DNA from: Solwaraspora sp. WMMD792
GTDB lineage: Bacteria; Actinomycetota; Actinomycetes; Mycobacteriales; Micromonosporaceae
NCBI RefSeq assembly: GCF_029626105.1
Contig: NZ_JARUBH010000009.1
Span: 186,001-250,000, forward strand
DNA: 64,000 nt
Reading direction: 5' to 3'
In this document: in pieces, positions 49,901 to 58,212 of the stretch
Position numbering within the stretch: the first letter of the stretch is position 1
How the letters are laid out: the number at the start of each line of letters is the position of its first letter
Translations under genes and position numbers: made by a program
The notes under the pieces: generated by a model
Databases searched by the model: none
What the model was told of the DNA's origin: nothing
The model's input: the letters and a program-made list of their open reading frames with translations, nothing else

Positions 49901-50490
49901 GCGGTCGTCTCGTCATCGAGCTGGCCAGCTCGGGGCGACAGACGGCGGTGCACGGCCTCGACCTCTCGCGGACGGCCGGCAACGTGCAGTGCGCTTTCCC
50001 GCTCGCCTTCGAGGACAGCATCGCCCAGAGCCCGGCAGAGACGGTGACCGCGGTGGCCGAGCGGCTCACCCGTGTCCCTTCCGCGGGCATGTCGTTCGAC
50101 GCGCTCAAGTATCTGAACGACGATCCGGCCGTGCAGGACCACATCCGGAGTTCACCTGCCCCGACGCTGTGGTTCAACTTCCAGGGAGAGGCACCGACGC
50201 GCAGCGGCAGCGGCCTGTTCTCGCTGCGCGAGTCCCCGCTCGGCGACACGGGGGATCCCGAGGCCGGCGTACGACAATCGCCGCTCTACCTCGAATGCAA
50301 CATCGTCGGGGGGACGACGCGCATCCGCTGGAAGTATTCGCCACGGCATCTGAACTGGTCGGGAGCGGAGATCGAGGAGTGGACCACCACGTTCCGGGAC
50401 GAACTCACCGGCATGACGTCCCGCCCGCCGAGTACGGTAACTGATCAGGTTGATGGTTCGGGGTCTGTTCCGGGCGGTCAGCTCAGGTAG
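46987..50490 (+). CDS. FAAL-carrier protein-condensation domain NRPS initiation protein
   Basis: A 1167-residue three-domain protein from a TTG start with GGGGAG upstream. Residues ~1-600 are a fatty acyl-AMP ligase: YTSGSTSAPKG (~200), FHDMGL (~243) and GRLKDLIIVGGRNIHPQDLE are FAAL-type motifs. A carrier domain follows with the phosphopantetheine Ser in GLDSLGL (~660). Residues ~720-1140 are a condensation domain whose active motif is NHLVMDG: the catalytic second His is present, but the first His of HHxxxDG is Asn. The protein should load a fatty acid on its own carrier and condense it with an amine. The extreme C-terminus runs into a hydrolase remnant on the other strand and may not be native. 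Confidence 0.9.
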   Translation: MVVHSEQTYAARLTASLLDRMVERLDGAPRAPLYSFLDRHGVEVDAADCEEIVRRAAGAADLLRTAGVGPGDPVLLVFPPDGLEFVASFFGCMLAGAVAVPVASPDPRHLDRELPKLRHIVEDSGARVALTHAKYRALTRLASVRDTVTSRLRGRESSSWPALTWLLSNRIRRAEPGEAAAALAGAASRFGPDDIVYLQYTSGSTSAPKGVVVRHRNLVHNLELIARNTHVDSDSVLVGWVPLFHDMGLAGGILNAMYTGARCVAFSPMTFLASPRLWLEAIDRYRGTHIAGPNFGYDYVLRGLGDGGTLDLSSLRATLQGGEPMLPATMDRVGAGLAPMGLDPASLCNVYGMAESVLFICGQAGRTPTLLRGDRTVLDRDGVIVPPSPHAPVVTLVGSGVPDAELGVSVIAVDPVTRLPRPPGAVGELWISSPSVSEGYWGRTDEENAAVFAARLAADDDGRRFLRTGDLGVVGDDGEVFVCGRLKDLIIVGGRNIHPQDLEAAVVAADPILRPGNAVAFGAQVDGVERVVVAAEVRREFLGGGESVPLDRAVAAIRAAVAAHCGVQCHEVLLMSPDSLPKTTSGKLRRGECRQRWTSGSLRSSALSGQHRAASEVPAEVEGTEYVLRLLQTEVAALLQSPGPDDVPVDQPLRDLGLDSLGLMDLAKRIEDRTGARVPPTSVDDGATLRAMATSVVRWFALAPSEPGEAAGRSTGDVPFSAGQTAALQRGQWNWWSRAVMLDVHRRITPEQLRRATAALVARHEALRLRFRRVDGGFAQRYGDIEGSFAVESVTVHEPDDLLPLLNEQHRRLSLESGPVMRLLLVETGSEQRLFITVNHLVMDGVTLGILVDELDRLCLLEERGEPLGLPQTSASFEAFTRRMGDFARGEATTDLDFWREQLAVPPPAAYDSRVQPGILLKDLAFADQYLRPDETRALRNVRIGGPDGPRAPIATTLLAALLRTAQRQWKCGRLVIELASSGRQTAVHGLDLSRTAGNVQCAFPLAFEDSIAQSPAETVTAVAERLTRVPSAGMSFDALKYLNDDPAVQDHIRSSPAPTLWFNFQGEAPTRSGSGLFSLRESPLGDTGDPEAGVRQSPLYLECNIVGGTTRIRWKYSPRHLNWSGAEIEEWTTTFRDELTGMTSRPPSTVTDQVDGSGSVPGGQLR

Positions 50491-50784
50491 CGGTCGAACC
50501 AGCCGAGGATGCGTTGCGGGTTCTGGGCGAAGTAGCGGTAGCCGTCCCAGCGGCGGGTGCTGCCCTCGATCCAGAACAGGTCCTTGTCCACCGGGATGTT
50601 GTCGTAGACCGCCTGGACATCGTCCGGCCGGGTGAGTACGTCGTCGCGTACCTGGTAGAGCAGCGTCGGGACGGTGACGCTACGAGCGGCCTGGACTGGT
50701 GACATCTCGTCGAGCCGGAACCCGGTGTGGACCCGGACCCGCTGTTCCAACTCGTCGATGTACCGAGCCGGCCGGCCACGTCGA
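50478..50784 (-). pseudogene. Alpha/beta-hydrolase remnant (C-terminal part only)
   Basis: About 100 residues of a hydrolase C-terminus remain: VPTLLYQVRDDVLTRPDDVQ carries the Asp region, LFWIEGSTRRWDGYRYF resembles the area of the catalytic His (here no His is evident), and it ends LGWFDRYLS. The nucleophile region and N-terminus are missing; upstream sequence belongs to the lectin gene. Its stop lies 13 bases inside the end of the convergent FAAL gene. The fragment marks a deletion or insertion boundary. Confidence 0.6.
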
Positions 50785-50823
50785 GAATCGACGACGTGGC
50801 CGCCTGGTCCTGACCGGTGCCCG

Positions 50824-52005
50824 CTACAGTTTGCCGCCGGTGCCGGTCTGCCAGAAGACCTGCCGGGTGGACCCGGACCGCAGCACCAGGTTCCCGTCGT
50901 CGCGCAGCACCAACTCCGGGCTGGGGCCAGCCCCGACGGAATTCGACGCCCACACCGCCGCCGCGTCAGCGGCTGAGCTGTCGTAGACGACGAGGTTGCC
51001 GTCGGGCTGCATCCTGGTCTCCCACACGCTCATGCCGCCGATCACGATCTGGTGTGTGCCGGACGACCAGAGCACGCTGTTGCCGGGCCCGTACAGGACC
51101 AGGTTGCCGTCCTGCTGCTGCATCAGGTGGTAGACCTCGTTCGGCGAGGACAGGTACCGCAGGGCGGTGAGCCGGTAGCCGGCCGGCATGGTGCCGGCGT
51201 ACGACAGGGTGCTGTTCTGTTCGGACAGGCCCGCCAGCATCATCACCGTCGAGCCGTCCCCGCGGGTCAGATGGAAGTGGCCCTGGTTGGTGACCATCAC
51301 CCTGGTCGCGTCGGAATCCTTGGTGTTCGATGCCCAGGCGACGCTGCCGTCGGGGCGGTAGATGACGAGGTTGCCGTCGCCCTGCATGACGACCCGGCTG
51401 CCGGGCTGGCCATCGGTGTTGCTGGCCCACCAGTCGTACGGGCCTTGGCAGATGTCGGGTCGGGGCGCCCCGCAGGGCGACGGACCGTAGGCGACGAGGT
51501 TGCCGTCGGTCTGCATCAGCAGGCCGAACCGGCCGTCGGGGGAGAGGATGTACTCGCCTGCGTACATGGTCGTGTTCGCGTTGAGCTGGCTGCCGATCCT
51601 GGTCGCGCCGACGAACGCGCCGGTCCGGATCGCGCCGGTGGCGGGTTGCGCCGAGGCGGCGGGCGACGCCGTCGCAGCCTCAGCGGACGACTCCGCCGCC
51701 GGCTCGCCGGTCAGCGCCACCGCCCCCGGCGTCTCGATCTCCTCGGACCGGTTCGCGAAGGCCACGGCCGTAGCGATCGTCAGCACCACGGCGACCGTGC
51801 CGAGCGCGCCGAGCAGCAGCGCCGGCCGCCGAGGTCGGGTCGGCGGCGTGTTGTCGCCCGGGCCGGGATGCGACACCCCGCCGGCGCCCGTGGTCGCGGC
51901 ACTGTCGATGCCGACATCACCGCTGCGCTCACCCGTCGGGGTGCCGGTGACGACGACTGCCGGATCGACATCCGCCCACGGGTCGACCGGATTACCCTGC
52001 GACAT
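50824..52005 (-). CDS. Membrane-anchored bulb-type (mannose-binding) lectin
   Basis: A 393-residue type II membrane protein. The cytoplasmic N-terminus (~85 residues) is Pro/Gly rich, then comes one helix (LLLGALGTVAVVLTIATAVAF) and an Ala-rich stalk. The outer domain has repeated B-lectin units with the QxDxNxVxY pattern: MQTDGNLVAYG, MQGDGNLVIYR, QQQDGNLVLYG, MQPDGNLVVYD and LRDDGNLVLRS. Such domains bind mannose-type sugars at the cell surface. The second of two adjacent ATGs (52005) was chosen because AGGAG lies six bases upstream of it. The gene lies within the biosynthetic region but need not be part of it. Confidence 0.85.
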   Translation of the reverse strand: MSQGNPVDPWADVDPAVVVTGTPTGERSGDVGIDSAATTGAGGVSHPGPGDNTPPTRPRRPALLLGALGTVAVVLTIATAVAFANRSEEIETPGAVALTGEPAAESSAEAATASPAASAQPATGAIRTGAFVGATRIGSQLNANTTMYAGEYILSPDGRFGLLMQTDGNLVAYGPSPCGAPRPDICQGPYDWWASNTDGQPGSRVVMQGDGNLVIYRPDGSVAWASNTKDSDATRVMVTNQGHFHLTRGDGSTVMMLAGLSEQNSTLSYAGTMPAGYRLTALRYLSSPNEVYHLMQQQDGNLVLYGPGNSVLWSSGTHQIVIGGMSVWETRMQPDGNLVVYDSSAADAAAVWASNSVGAGPSPELVLRDDGNLVLRSGSTRQVFWQTGTGGKL

Positions 52006-52432
52006 TGACATCTCCTGACGGACCAGCGACAAGGTACGGGTCGTCCGGAATCCGGACGCGGCGCACCGGGGCCAGGGCACGGTGCCCGGCGCAAACACGG
52101 CACCAGCGGGAAATCTTGCCAATCCGTGCAGGCCGTTGACCAGTCGCGACCGGCGAATCTAGGCAGTCGCCACGTCTGGCTCACCGCCGCCGAACCGTCC
52201 GGGGACGGCGGCGAGCCGCACCTCCCGGTGCGTCGAGGGTGTCGAGGGCACAACGCGCTCCTTCGCAAGGATGCTGAGGGCAGCAGGGATGCTGACGGCA
52301 GACCGTAGACCTTGACCCGCGCGTCAGGGTCAAGCGAAGGCACCCGGGGCAACTACGCAATTTTCTCGAAGACTCGACATGATCGACTGGGGAAGATGAG
52401 CGAACTTCGCGTACGGCACAGAGCCGGGCGAC
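52006..52432. promoter_or_regulatory. Divergent intergenic region with operator-like repeats
   Basis: This 427-base gap holds two regulatory-looking elements. A direct repeat of GGATGCTGAGGGCAG occurs at 52269-52283 and, with one change, at 52287-52301 (18-bp period). An inverted repeat CTTGACCC / GGGTCAAG lies at 52311-52318 and 52327-52334. The second resembles a GntR- or FadR-type operator and sits 121 bases upstream of the lactate permease frame. No convincing promoter boxes were assigned. Confidence 0.45.
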
Positions 52433-54067
52433 GTGTTGCTTCCCGGAGGTACGCGTGTACCAGCCGATCCTGGACCCCTCGCCGACTCGCTGGCGCTGAG
52501 CGCCCTCGTCGCCGCACTGCCGATCGTCACCCTGTTCCTGCTGCTCGGCGTGTTCCGGGTACCGGCCTGGGTGGCCGCGCTCGGTGCGCTCGCCGTCGCC
52601 CTGCTGGTGTCGATCGTGGCGTACTCGATGCCGACCGGGCAGGCGCTGCTGACCGCGAGCCAGGGAGCGACGTTCGCGCTGTTCCCGCTCGTGTGGACGT
52701 TCGGCACCGCGATCTGGATCTACCGGATGACCGTGACGAGTGGGCACTTCGACGTGCTCCGGCGCTCGTTCGCCCGGGTCAGCGACGACCAGCGGGTGCA
52801 GGCGATGGTGATCGCGTTCTGCTTCGGATCTGTGCTGGAAGGTCTGGCCGGACAGGGCACCCCGGTCGCGATCACCACGGTGATGCTGCTGGCGCTGGGC
52901 TTCGGCCCGATGAAGGCGGCCACCGTGGCGTTGGTGGCCAACACCGTGCCGGCCGCGTTCGGGCCGCTCGGCCTGCCGATCACCACGCTGGCCGGGGTCA
53001 CCGACCTGCCAGCGGACGAACTCGGGGCGATGGCCGGGCGTCAGGTCCCGGTGATCGCGCTGCTCATACCGCTGCTGCTCGTCGGAATGGTCGGCGGTCG
53101 CCGAGCGCTGCGCAGAACCTGGTACGTGGCGCTCGCCTGCGGAATGTCGTTCGCGCTGGCTCAGTTCCTCACCTCGAACTTCTTCTCGGTGGCTTTGGCC
53201 GACATCGTCGCCGGGCTGGTCAGCGCCGTGGTCGTGGCCGTGGTCGCGAGGGTGTGGCCGCCGCGGCGTGACGACGACCAGGCGGCCGACCCCGGGTCCG
53301 CAAAGGACGTCGCGGAGCGGCCGGATGCGCCGGTCGAGGTCTGGCGGGCGTACGCCCCGTACCTGGTGATTGTGGCGATCTTCGGTTTGTCGCAGGTGCC
53401 GGCGGTCGCGGGCGCGCTCAACTCGGTCACCGTGCTGTTCGACTGGCCCGGTCTGCACCTGCTGAACGTGTCCGGCGAGCCGTCGTCGTTGCCGGTCTTC
53501 AAGTTCAACTGGCTCTCCTCGACCGGCACCCTGCTGGTGCTGGCCGGTCTGATCACGATGGCGATCCTGCGGGTCACCCCGCGCGCCGCGCTCGTCGCGT
53601 ACGGGCAGACGTTGGCGTCGCTGCGCTGGGCGATCCTCACCGTCTGCGGGCTGCTGGCACTGGCGTTCGTGATGAACGGCAGCGGGCAGACCGCGACGCT
53701 CGGCACCTGGATGGCCGGCGCCGGCGGCCTGTTCGCGCTGCTCTCGCCGGTCCTCGGCTGGCTGGGCGTGGCGCTCACCGGCTCGGACACGTCGTCCAAC
53801 TCGCTGTTCGGCGCGCTCCAGGTCACCGCCGCGCAGCGCGCCGGCCTGGACCCGGTGCTGCTGGCCGCCGCCAACGCGTCCGGCGGCGTGATCGGCAAGA
53901 TGATCTCGTTGCAGAACCTGACGATCGCGGCGAGCGCGGTCGGGCTCAGCGGCCGGGAGGGTGATCTGTTCCGCCGCATGTTCGGCTGGAGTGTGGTGTT
54001 GATCTGCGCGATGGCGTTGCTGGTCGGCTTGCAGACGACCCCGGTGCTCAGCTGGATGGTGCCGTAG
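52433..54067 (+). CDS. lctP: L-lactate permease family transporter
   Basis: A 544-residue polytopic protein of the LctP family, with helices throughout and the conserved stretches GSVLEGLAGQGTPVAITTVM, NTVPAAFGPLGLPITTL and TGSDTSSNSLFGALQ. It imports lactate or glycolate with protons. The start is uncertain. The best ribosome site (GGAGG, five bases before GTG 52455) opens VYQPILDP, the usual LctP N-terminus, but that frame breaks one base later at CCCC (52475-52478). The downstream frame can be reached in phase only from GTG 52433, which lacks a good ribosome site. Either translation uses that GTG, or the gene carries a single-base deletion. Confidence 0.8.
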   Translation: MLLPGGTRVPADPGPLADSLALSALVAALPIVTLFLLLGVFRVPAWVAALGALAVALLVSIVAYSMPTGQALLTASQGATFALFPLVWTFGTAIWIYRMTVTSGHFDVLRRSFARVSDDQRVQAMVIAFCFGSVLEGLAGQGTPVAITTVMLLALGFGPMKAATVALVANTVPAAFGPLGLPITTLAGVTDLPADELGAMAGRQVPVIALLIPLLLVGMVGGRRALRRTWYVALACGMSFALAQFLTSNFFSVALADIVAGLVSAVVVAVVARVWPPRRDDDQAADPGSAKDVAERPDAPVEVWRAYAPYLVIVAIFGLSQVPAVAGALNSVTVLFDWPGLHLLNVSGEPSSLPVFKFNWLSSTGTLLVLAGLITMAILRVTPRAALVAYGQTLASLRWAILTVCGLLALAFVMNGSGQTATLGTWMAGAGGLFALLSPVLGWLGVALTGSDTSSNSLFGALQVTAAQRAGLDPVLLAAANASGGVIGKMISLQNLTIAASAVGLSGREGDLFRRMFGWSVVLICAMALLVGLQTTPVLSWMVP

Positions 54068-54101
54068 CGGCGCGGTCCCGGACGCCGGGCCCGCTGCGCG
54101 A

Positions 54102-55376
54102 TCATTGCTGACCGATGCCGGCGTCGCGGGGCAGCCGGAGCACCGGCCGGCCGAGCATCGGCAGTAGGCTGGCCAGCATCCCGACGGCGCACGCCCACAG
54201 CGCGGTCCGTTCCCCGACCACCTGCACCAGGAAGCCACCGAACAGCCCGCCGACCGGCATCATGCCCCACATCAGGAACCGCATCGCCGAGTTCATCCGC
54301 CCGTGCAGTTCCGGCGGGCAGATGGCCTGACGGTAGGTGATCTGGGCGACGTTCTGGATGGCGCTGCCGCCGATGTAGGCGGCGTAGCCGATCGGGTAGA
54401 GCACTACCAGCCAGCCCTGACCCACCAGCGGCATGAGCAGCAGCAGCGGGAACGTCACGGCGAACGGCAGCCACAGCGTACGGGCGATGCCGAACGTCGC
54501 GACGAAGCGGTTGGCGAACACGCTGCCGACCACCCCGCCGACCGCGACGGCCCCGGTCACCAGGCCGTACGCCGCCGGCGACAGGCCGAGGGTGTTCACC
54601 AGCAGCAACGGCTGGACGGTGAGCAGCGCGTACTCGAACAACAGGGCGATCATGCCGTGCAGCACGACCAGCCGGAGAATCGGTTGGCCGGCGACGTAGC
54701 GCACCCCGATGGTGAGCTCCCGGCCCAGCCGTGGCCGCCCACCGGGCCGGTGGACCTGCGGTTCCGGTGGCCGGATCCGGCCGAGCAGCCAGGCGGAGGC
54801 CAGGTGGGCGACCGCGTTGAACGCCAGCGCGCCCGAGGCGGTGATGATCTGGACCAGCGCCCCGCCCAGGGGCGGCCCGGCCAGCTGACTGCCGTTGCCG
54901 GCCACCTCCAGTTTGCTGAAGCCGGCCAGCAGGCGGTCCTTGCCCACCAGGTACGTGACGTAGCCCTGCTGCGCCACGTCGAAGAAGACGTTGCCGACCC
55001 CGATGACCAGGGCGACCGCGTACAGCTGCCCCAGGCTCAGCGCCCCGAACGCCGCTGTCACCGGCACCGACAGCAGCACCAGCGCGCGGACCAGGTCGGC
55101 GGCCACCAGCACCGACCGCTGCCGTAGCCGGTCCACCCAGACCCCGGCCGGCAGCGCGACGACGAGGAAGGCGAGTGTGCTCGCCGCCACCAGGAGCCCC
55201 ACCTGCTGGGCGGAGGCGTCCAGCACGAGTACCGCGAGCAGCGGCAGGGCGACGAGTGCGACGTGGCCGCCGGTTCGGCTGACCACATCGGAGGCGAGCA
55301 GCAGACGGAAACCGCGATGGGAGCGCAGCGGGTCGTCGGCTGGCCGTACCCGCTCGGGCACGTCCACTGTCGTCAA
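54102..55376 (-). CDS. MFS exporter
   Basis: A 424-residue major facilitator protein with twelve helices and the loop motif AGVWVDRLRQRSVL after helix two. It resembles enterobactin/drug exporters of the DHA type (GVGNVFFDVAQQGYVTYLVG, AICPPELHGRMNSAMRF). The likely start is a TTG overlapping the stop of the aminotransferase gene by four bases (TTGA); a GTG three codons later is an alternative. It is the last gene of a four-gene operon with the oxygenase, GFA protein and PLP enzyme, so it probably exports their product. Confidence 0.85.
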   Translation of the reverse strand: MTTVDVPERVRPADDPLRSHRGFRLLLASDVVSRTGGHVALVALPLLAVLVLDASAQQVGLLVAASTLAFLVVALPAGVWVDRLRQRSVLVAADLVRALVLLSVPVTAAFGALSLGQLYAVALVIGVGNVFFDVAQQGYVTYLVGKDRLLAGFSKLEVAGNGSQLAGPPLGGALVQIITASGALAFNAVAHLASAWLLGRIRPPEPQVHRPGGRPRLGRELTIGVRYVAGQPILRLVVLHGMIALLFEYALLTVQPLLLVNTLGLSPAAYGLVTGAVAVGGVVGSVFANRFVATFGIARTLWLPFAVTFPLLLLMPLVGQGWLVVLYPIGYAAYIGGSAIQNVAQITYRQAICPPELHGRMNSAMRFLMWGMMPVGGLFGGFLVQVVGERTALWACAVGMLASLLPMLGRPVLRLPRDAGIGQQ

Positions 55377-56572
55377 GGAACCAACCTCCGAGATGTCGTC
55401 GAACGGATGCAGCCCGCTGCGGCGGCGTCGGCCAGCCGCCGCACGATCTCGGCGAGGATAGCGGGGGTGGTGGCGAAGTTGAGTCTGAGGAAACCCGTGC
55501 CCGGCGGGCCGAACTCGGCACCGTCCATCACGCTCACCCGCGCGCGTTCGGCGAGTTCTGCGGCCGGCGGGTAGTCGCGCAGGTCGAGCCAGCCCAGGTA
55601 GGTGCCTTCGGGCGGGGTGTAACGGGCCATCGGCAGGTGTACGCCGAGCAGTTCGGCCAGCAGATGCCGGTTGCGGTCGAGTCGGCCGAGCACCGTGTCG
55701 AGCCACGGCCCACCGGCCCGGTACGCGGCGGTGGCGGCCAGCACGCCCAGGGTAGCGGTGCCGTCGGTGTGCAGCCGCCCGAGCTCACCCCACCGCTTGC
55801 GGTCGGCATCGTTGCTAGTCAGCAGCTGGGCGCACTTCAGACCCGCCACGTTCCACGCCTTCGACGTCGACGTGGCTGTCACCGTGTGTCCGGCCGCCGC
55901 GTCACAGCTGGTCGCGTACGGGACGTGCCGGTGCCCGGCGTACACGAGCGGTGCGTGGACCTCGTCGCTGAACACCCGGCCACCGTGCCGTTCGACGACC
56001 TCCGCGACGGCCAGCAGTTCGCCGGGCGCCAGGACCGCACCGAGGGGATTGTTGGGGTTGCAGAGGACGAGGAGATTTCCGCCCGCCGCGAAGGCACGAT
56101 CGAGAGCGTCCAGGTCGTAGCCGTAGCGGCCGCCGGATTCCACCATCTCGACCTGGATGACGCGTCGACCGAGCAGCCGGGGTACGGCCAGGAACGGCGG
56201 GTACGCGGGCACCGGCACGATGACGGCCGAGCCGGGCCGGGAGAAGCAGTCGATGGCGACGTGCAGGGCACGGATGACGTCCGGCAACGGCCGTACGTCC
56301 GCCGGCGACAGATCCCATCCGTACCTGTCGTGTTGCCAGGCGGCGCATGCCTCGGCCAGCTGTGCCGTCAGCTGCGGCGTGAGGTAACCGACCTGACCGC
56401 GGTCCACCGCGTCGTGCAACGCGGCCGCGATCTCGGGTGCCGTACCGAAGTCCATCTCGGCTACACACGCCGCCAGTCTTCCTGGGCCGGCGGTGGCCCA
56501 CTTGAGCCCACCACGCTCGCGCAACGAGTCGACGGTGACGCCGTCGGAACCTGTCCACACCTGCGTTGTCAC
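55373..56572 (-). CDS. PatB/MalY-type PLP-dependent aminotransferase or C-S lyase
   Basis: A 399-residue fold-type I PLP enzyme. The N-terminal VAEMDFGTAPEI is the signature of the MalY/PatB cystathionine beta-lyase-like subfamily. NPNNPLG (172-178) and SDEVHAPLVY (202-211) bind the cofactor, and STSKAWNVAGLK (235-246) contains the PLP lysine Lys238. Members cleave C-S bonds or act as aminotransferases. Its GTG start follows the GFA stop with no gap. In this operon with an amino-acid-type oxygenase and an exporter, a biosynthetic transamination or C-S cleavage step is likely. Confidence 0.87.
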   Translation of the reverse strand: MTTQVWTGSDGVTVDSLRERGGLKWATAGPGRLAACVAEMDFGTAPEIAAALHDAVDRGQVGYLTPQLTAQLAEACAAWQHDRYGWDLSPADVRPLPDVIRALHVAIDCFSRPGSAVIVPVPAYPPFLAVPRLLGRRVIQVEMVESGGRYGYDLDALDRAFAAGGNLLVLCNPNNPLGAVLAPGELLAVAEVVERHGGRVFSDEVHAPLVYAGHRHVPYATSCDAAAGHTVTATSTSKAWNVAGLKCAQLLTSNDADRKRWGELGRLHTDGTATLGVLAATAAYRAGGPWLDTVLGRLDRNRHLLAELLGVHLPMARYTPPEGTYLGWLDLRDYPPAAELAERARVSVMDGAEFGPPGTGFLRLNFATTPAILAEIVRRLADAAAAGCIRSTTSRRLVP

Positions 56573-57001
56573 CTACTCCGTCAAAACGTGTTTGCCGGCG
56601 GCGATGCTCGCCTCCCAGTTTTGCCCGTCGAATTCCACGAACTCGATGTTCTCGGCGGGGGAGAGGTCGAGGCACCGCGCGTTGACGCTGAAATAGCCGG
56701 TGGGGTGCGATCGGGGGCGGTAGAACGGCAGCACGCCGCAGACCGCGCAGAAGGTGTGGTCCGCGATGCGGTTGCCGAACCGGTACGGCTTGAGGAACTC
56801 CTGTCCCTGGTGCAGCTTGAACCGCGCCTCCGGGGTCATCAGTTCCTGGTGGCCGTGCCGGTGGCAGATTCCGCAGTTGCACAGGGTGATGGTCAGGTTT
56901 CGACTGGCCGCTGCGGAAAATACCACCCCGCCGCAGTGGCAGCTGCCGTCGTACCAAACGCGTTCGATGGTCTCGGTCGTTTCCGTCACTTCTTCGGTCA
57001 A
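56573..57001 (-). CDS. GFA/CENP-V family zinc protein
   Basis: A 142-residue protein of the glutathione-dependent formaldehyde-activating (GFA) fold. Zinc ligands are visible in GSCHCGGV, LCNCGICHRHG and CAVCGVLPFYRP. Members bind thiol adducts or cofactors. Actinomycetes lack glutathione, so another thiol, an aldehyde adduct or the pathway intermediate may be the ligand. It lies between the oxygenase and PLP genes with spacings of 13 and 0 bases, so it is part of the operon. Such proteins are uncommon in biosynthetic clusters. Confidence 0.87.
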   Translation of the reverse strand: MTEEVTETTETIERVWYDGSCHCGGVVFSAAASRNLTITLCNCGICHRHGHQELMTPEARFKLHQGQEFLKPYRFGNRIADHTFCAVCGVLPFYRPRSHPTGYFSVNARCLDLSPAENIEFVEFDGQNWEASIAAGKHVLTE

Positions 57002-57014
57002 GGCGTCACTCCGA

Positions 57015-57923
57015 TCAGTTGGCGGTTGCGAGCGCGGGGAGGTCGGCGGGCAGGCCGAACGACATGGGCAGCGTGCGGTGCGGGGCGACCGAGTCGTACC
57101 GGAACGAGACGTGCCCCTGCTCGGTGGGTTTCCTGGTGAAGAAGATGAGCATGTCCCGGATGGCCGGCTCGGTGTCGTCGATCGGGTAGACCGGCGAGAC
57201 GCTGTGCTTGTACTCGTGATCGACGACCATCAACGTGTCCAGGAAGTCGCCGTGCCGCGCCCTGCCCTTGATCAACGCGGGGTCCGTCTCGTGCCAGCGG
57301 CGGCCGTTGACCTCCCGCATGTCGTGCAGGAAGGTCTCCGCGCTGTCGGTGGTCATGTTCCGTGCGGAGAGGAACGTGGTCATGGTGTGGTCCACCCCGT
57401 CGGAGTGCACGCCCTCCAGCGCGGGCTCGCCCAGCAGCCCGGTGGTCGTGACGGTCCGCAGGTTGAACAGGGTGCAGATCCACTCGGCGCGGTCGTAGTC
57501 CAGCCGGGGCCGCCGTGCCACGTCGACCCCGTGGACGACCAGGAACTTGAAGACCAGCATCGCCTGCAACGCGGTGTTCAGCTGCAGGTCGTCCTGCACC
57601 TCGTCGAACGTTCGCAGCGTCTCCGAGTCGTGCCGGACGAAGTCCTCCTCGCGGGAGAGAACGAAGGGCTGCGCCTCCAGTCGGTAACCGCGCCGGGTCT
57701 GTGGGTTCAGGCAGATGCGCCCGTTCCTGCTCTTACGGAAAGGCAGGGTCGGGTCCGACTCCAACTGCTCGCTGACCAGCTTCAGCTGCTCGAAATCCTC
57801 GTCCGTCGCGCCGAGAGATTGCAGCAGAGAGGCCATTCTCGCCCCGTCGACGAATGCCCATCGGGCACGGATGTATTCGGATCTCACATCCATGACGTCG
57901 GACATGGCGGAATCGTATTTCAC
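57015..57923 (-). CDS. 2OG-Fe(II) oxygenase (2OG-Fe_Oxy_2, amino acid hydroxylase type)
   Basis: A 302-residue protein of the family that contains L-isoleucine-4-hydroxylase and BsmA. EGVHSDGVDHTMTTF holds the His-Xaa-Asp metal pair, and EYKHSVSPVYPI the distal His; a downstream Arg (FFTRKP) can bind 2-oxoglutarate. The family hydroxylates free amino acids. GGAG six bases before the GTG at 57923 supports this start over one four codons upstream. It is first in the leftward operon and lies 289 bases from the divergent ATP-grasp gene, which suggests shared regulation. Confidence 0.87.
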   Translation of the reverse strand: MKYDSAMSDVMDVRSEYIRARWAFVDGARMASLLQSLGATDEDFEQLKLVSEQLESDPTLPFRKSRNGRICLNPQTRRGYRLEAQPFVLSREEDFVRHDSETLRTFDEVQDDLQLNTALQAMLVFKFLVVHGVDVARRPRLDYDRAEWICTLFNLRTVTTTGLLGEPALEGVHSDGVDHTMTTFLSARNMTTDSAETFLHDMREVNGRRWHETDPALIKGRARHGDFLDTLMVVDHEYKHSVSPVYPIDDTEPAIRDMLIFFTRKPTEQGHVSFRYDSVAPHRTLPMSFGLPADLPALATAN

Positions 57924-58212
57924 AGCCTTCTCCACTCCCGGTAAATGACCTTGACGGCAAGCTCTCTGAGATCCACATCATGGTGCGGGCGGTAGGTCCC
58001 CGCTTCTTCTGAATTGCCCTCACAGAGGGTGATGGGTTACCGGCGGTAGTCGAGGTATGAGAGCAACATGGGAGAAGACAAATGCCGTAGGGCGCGGAAC
58101 CGTGTACACGGCCGAGCGTGCTCGTCAGCCGTACCTCTTACCGTTTCGAGATTCGACACCAACGTGGTAGGTGCCCTGCTCGGGACACCACGTCAAGCCG
58201 AGAGGACGACCG

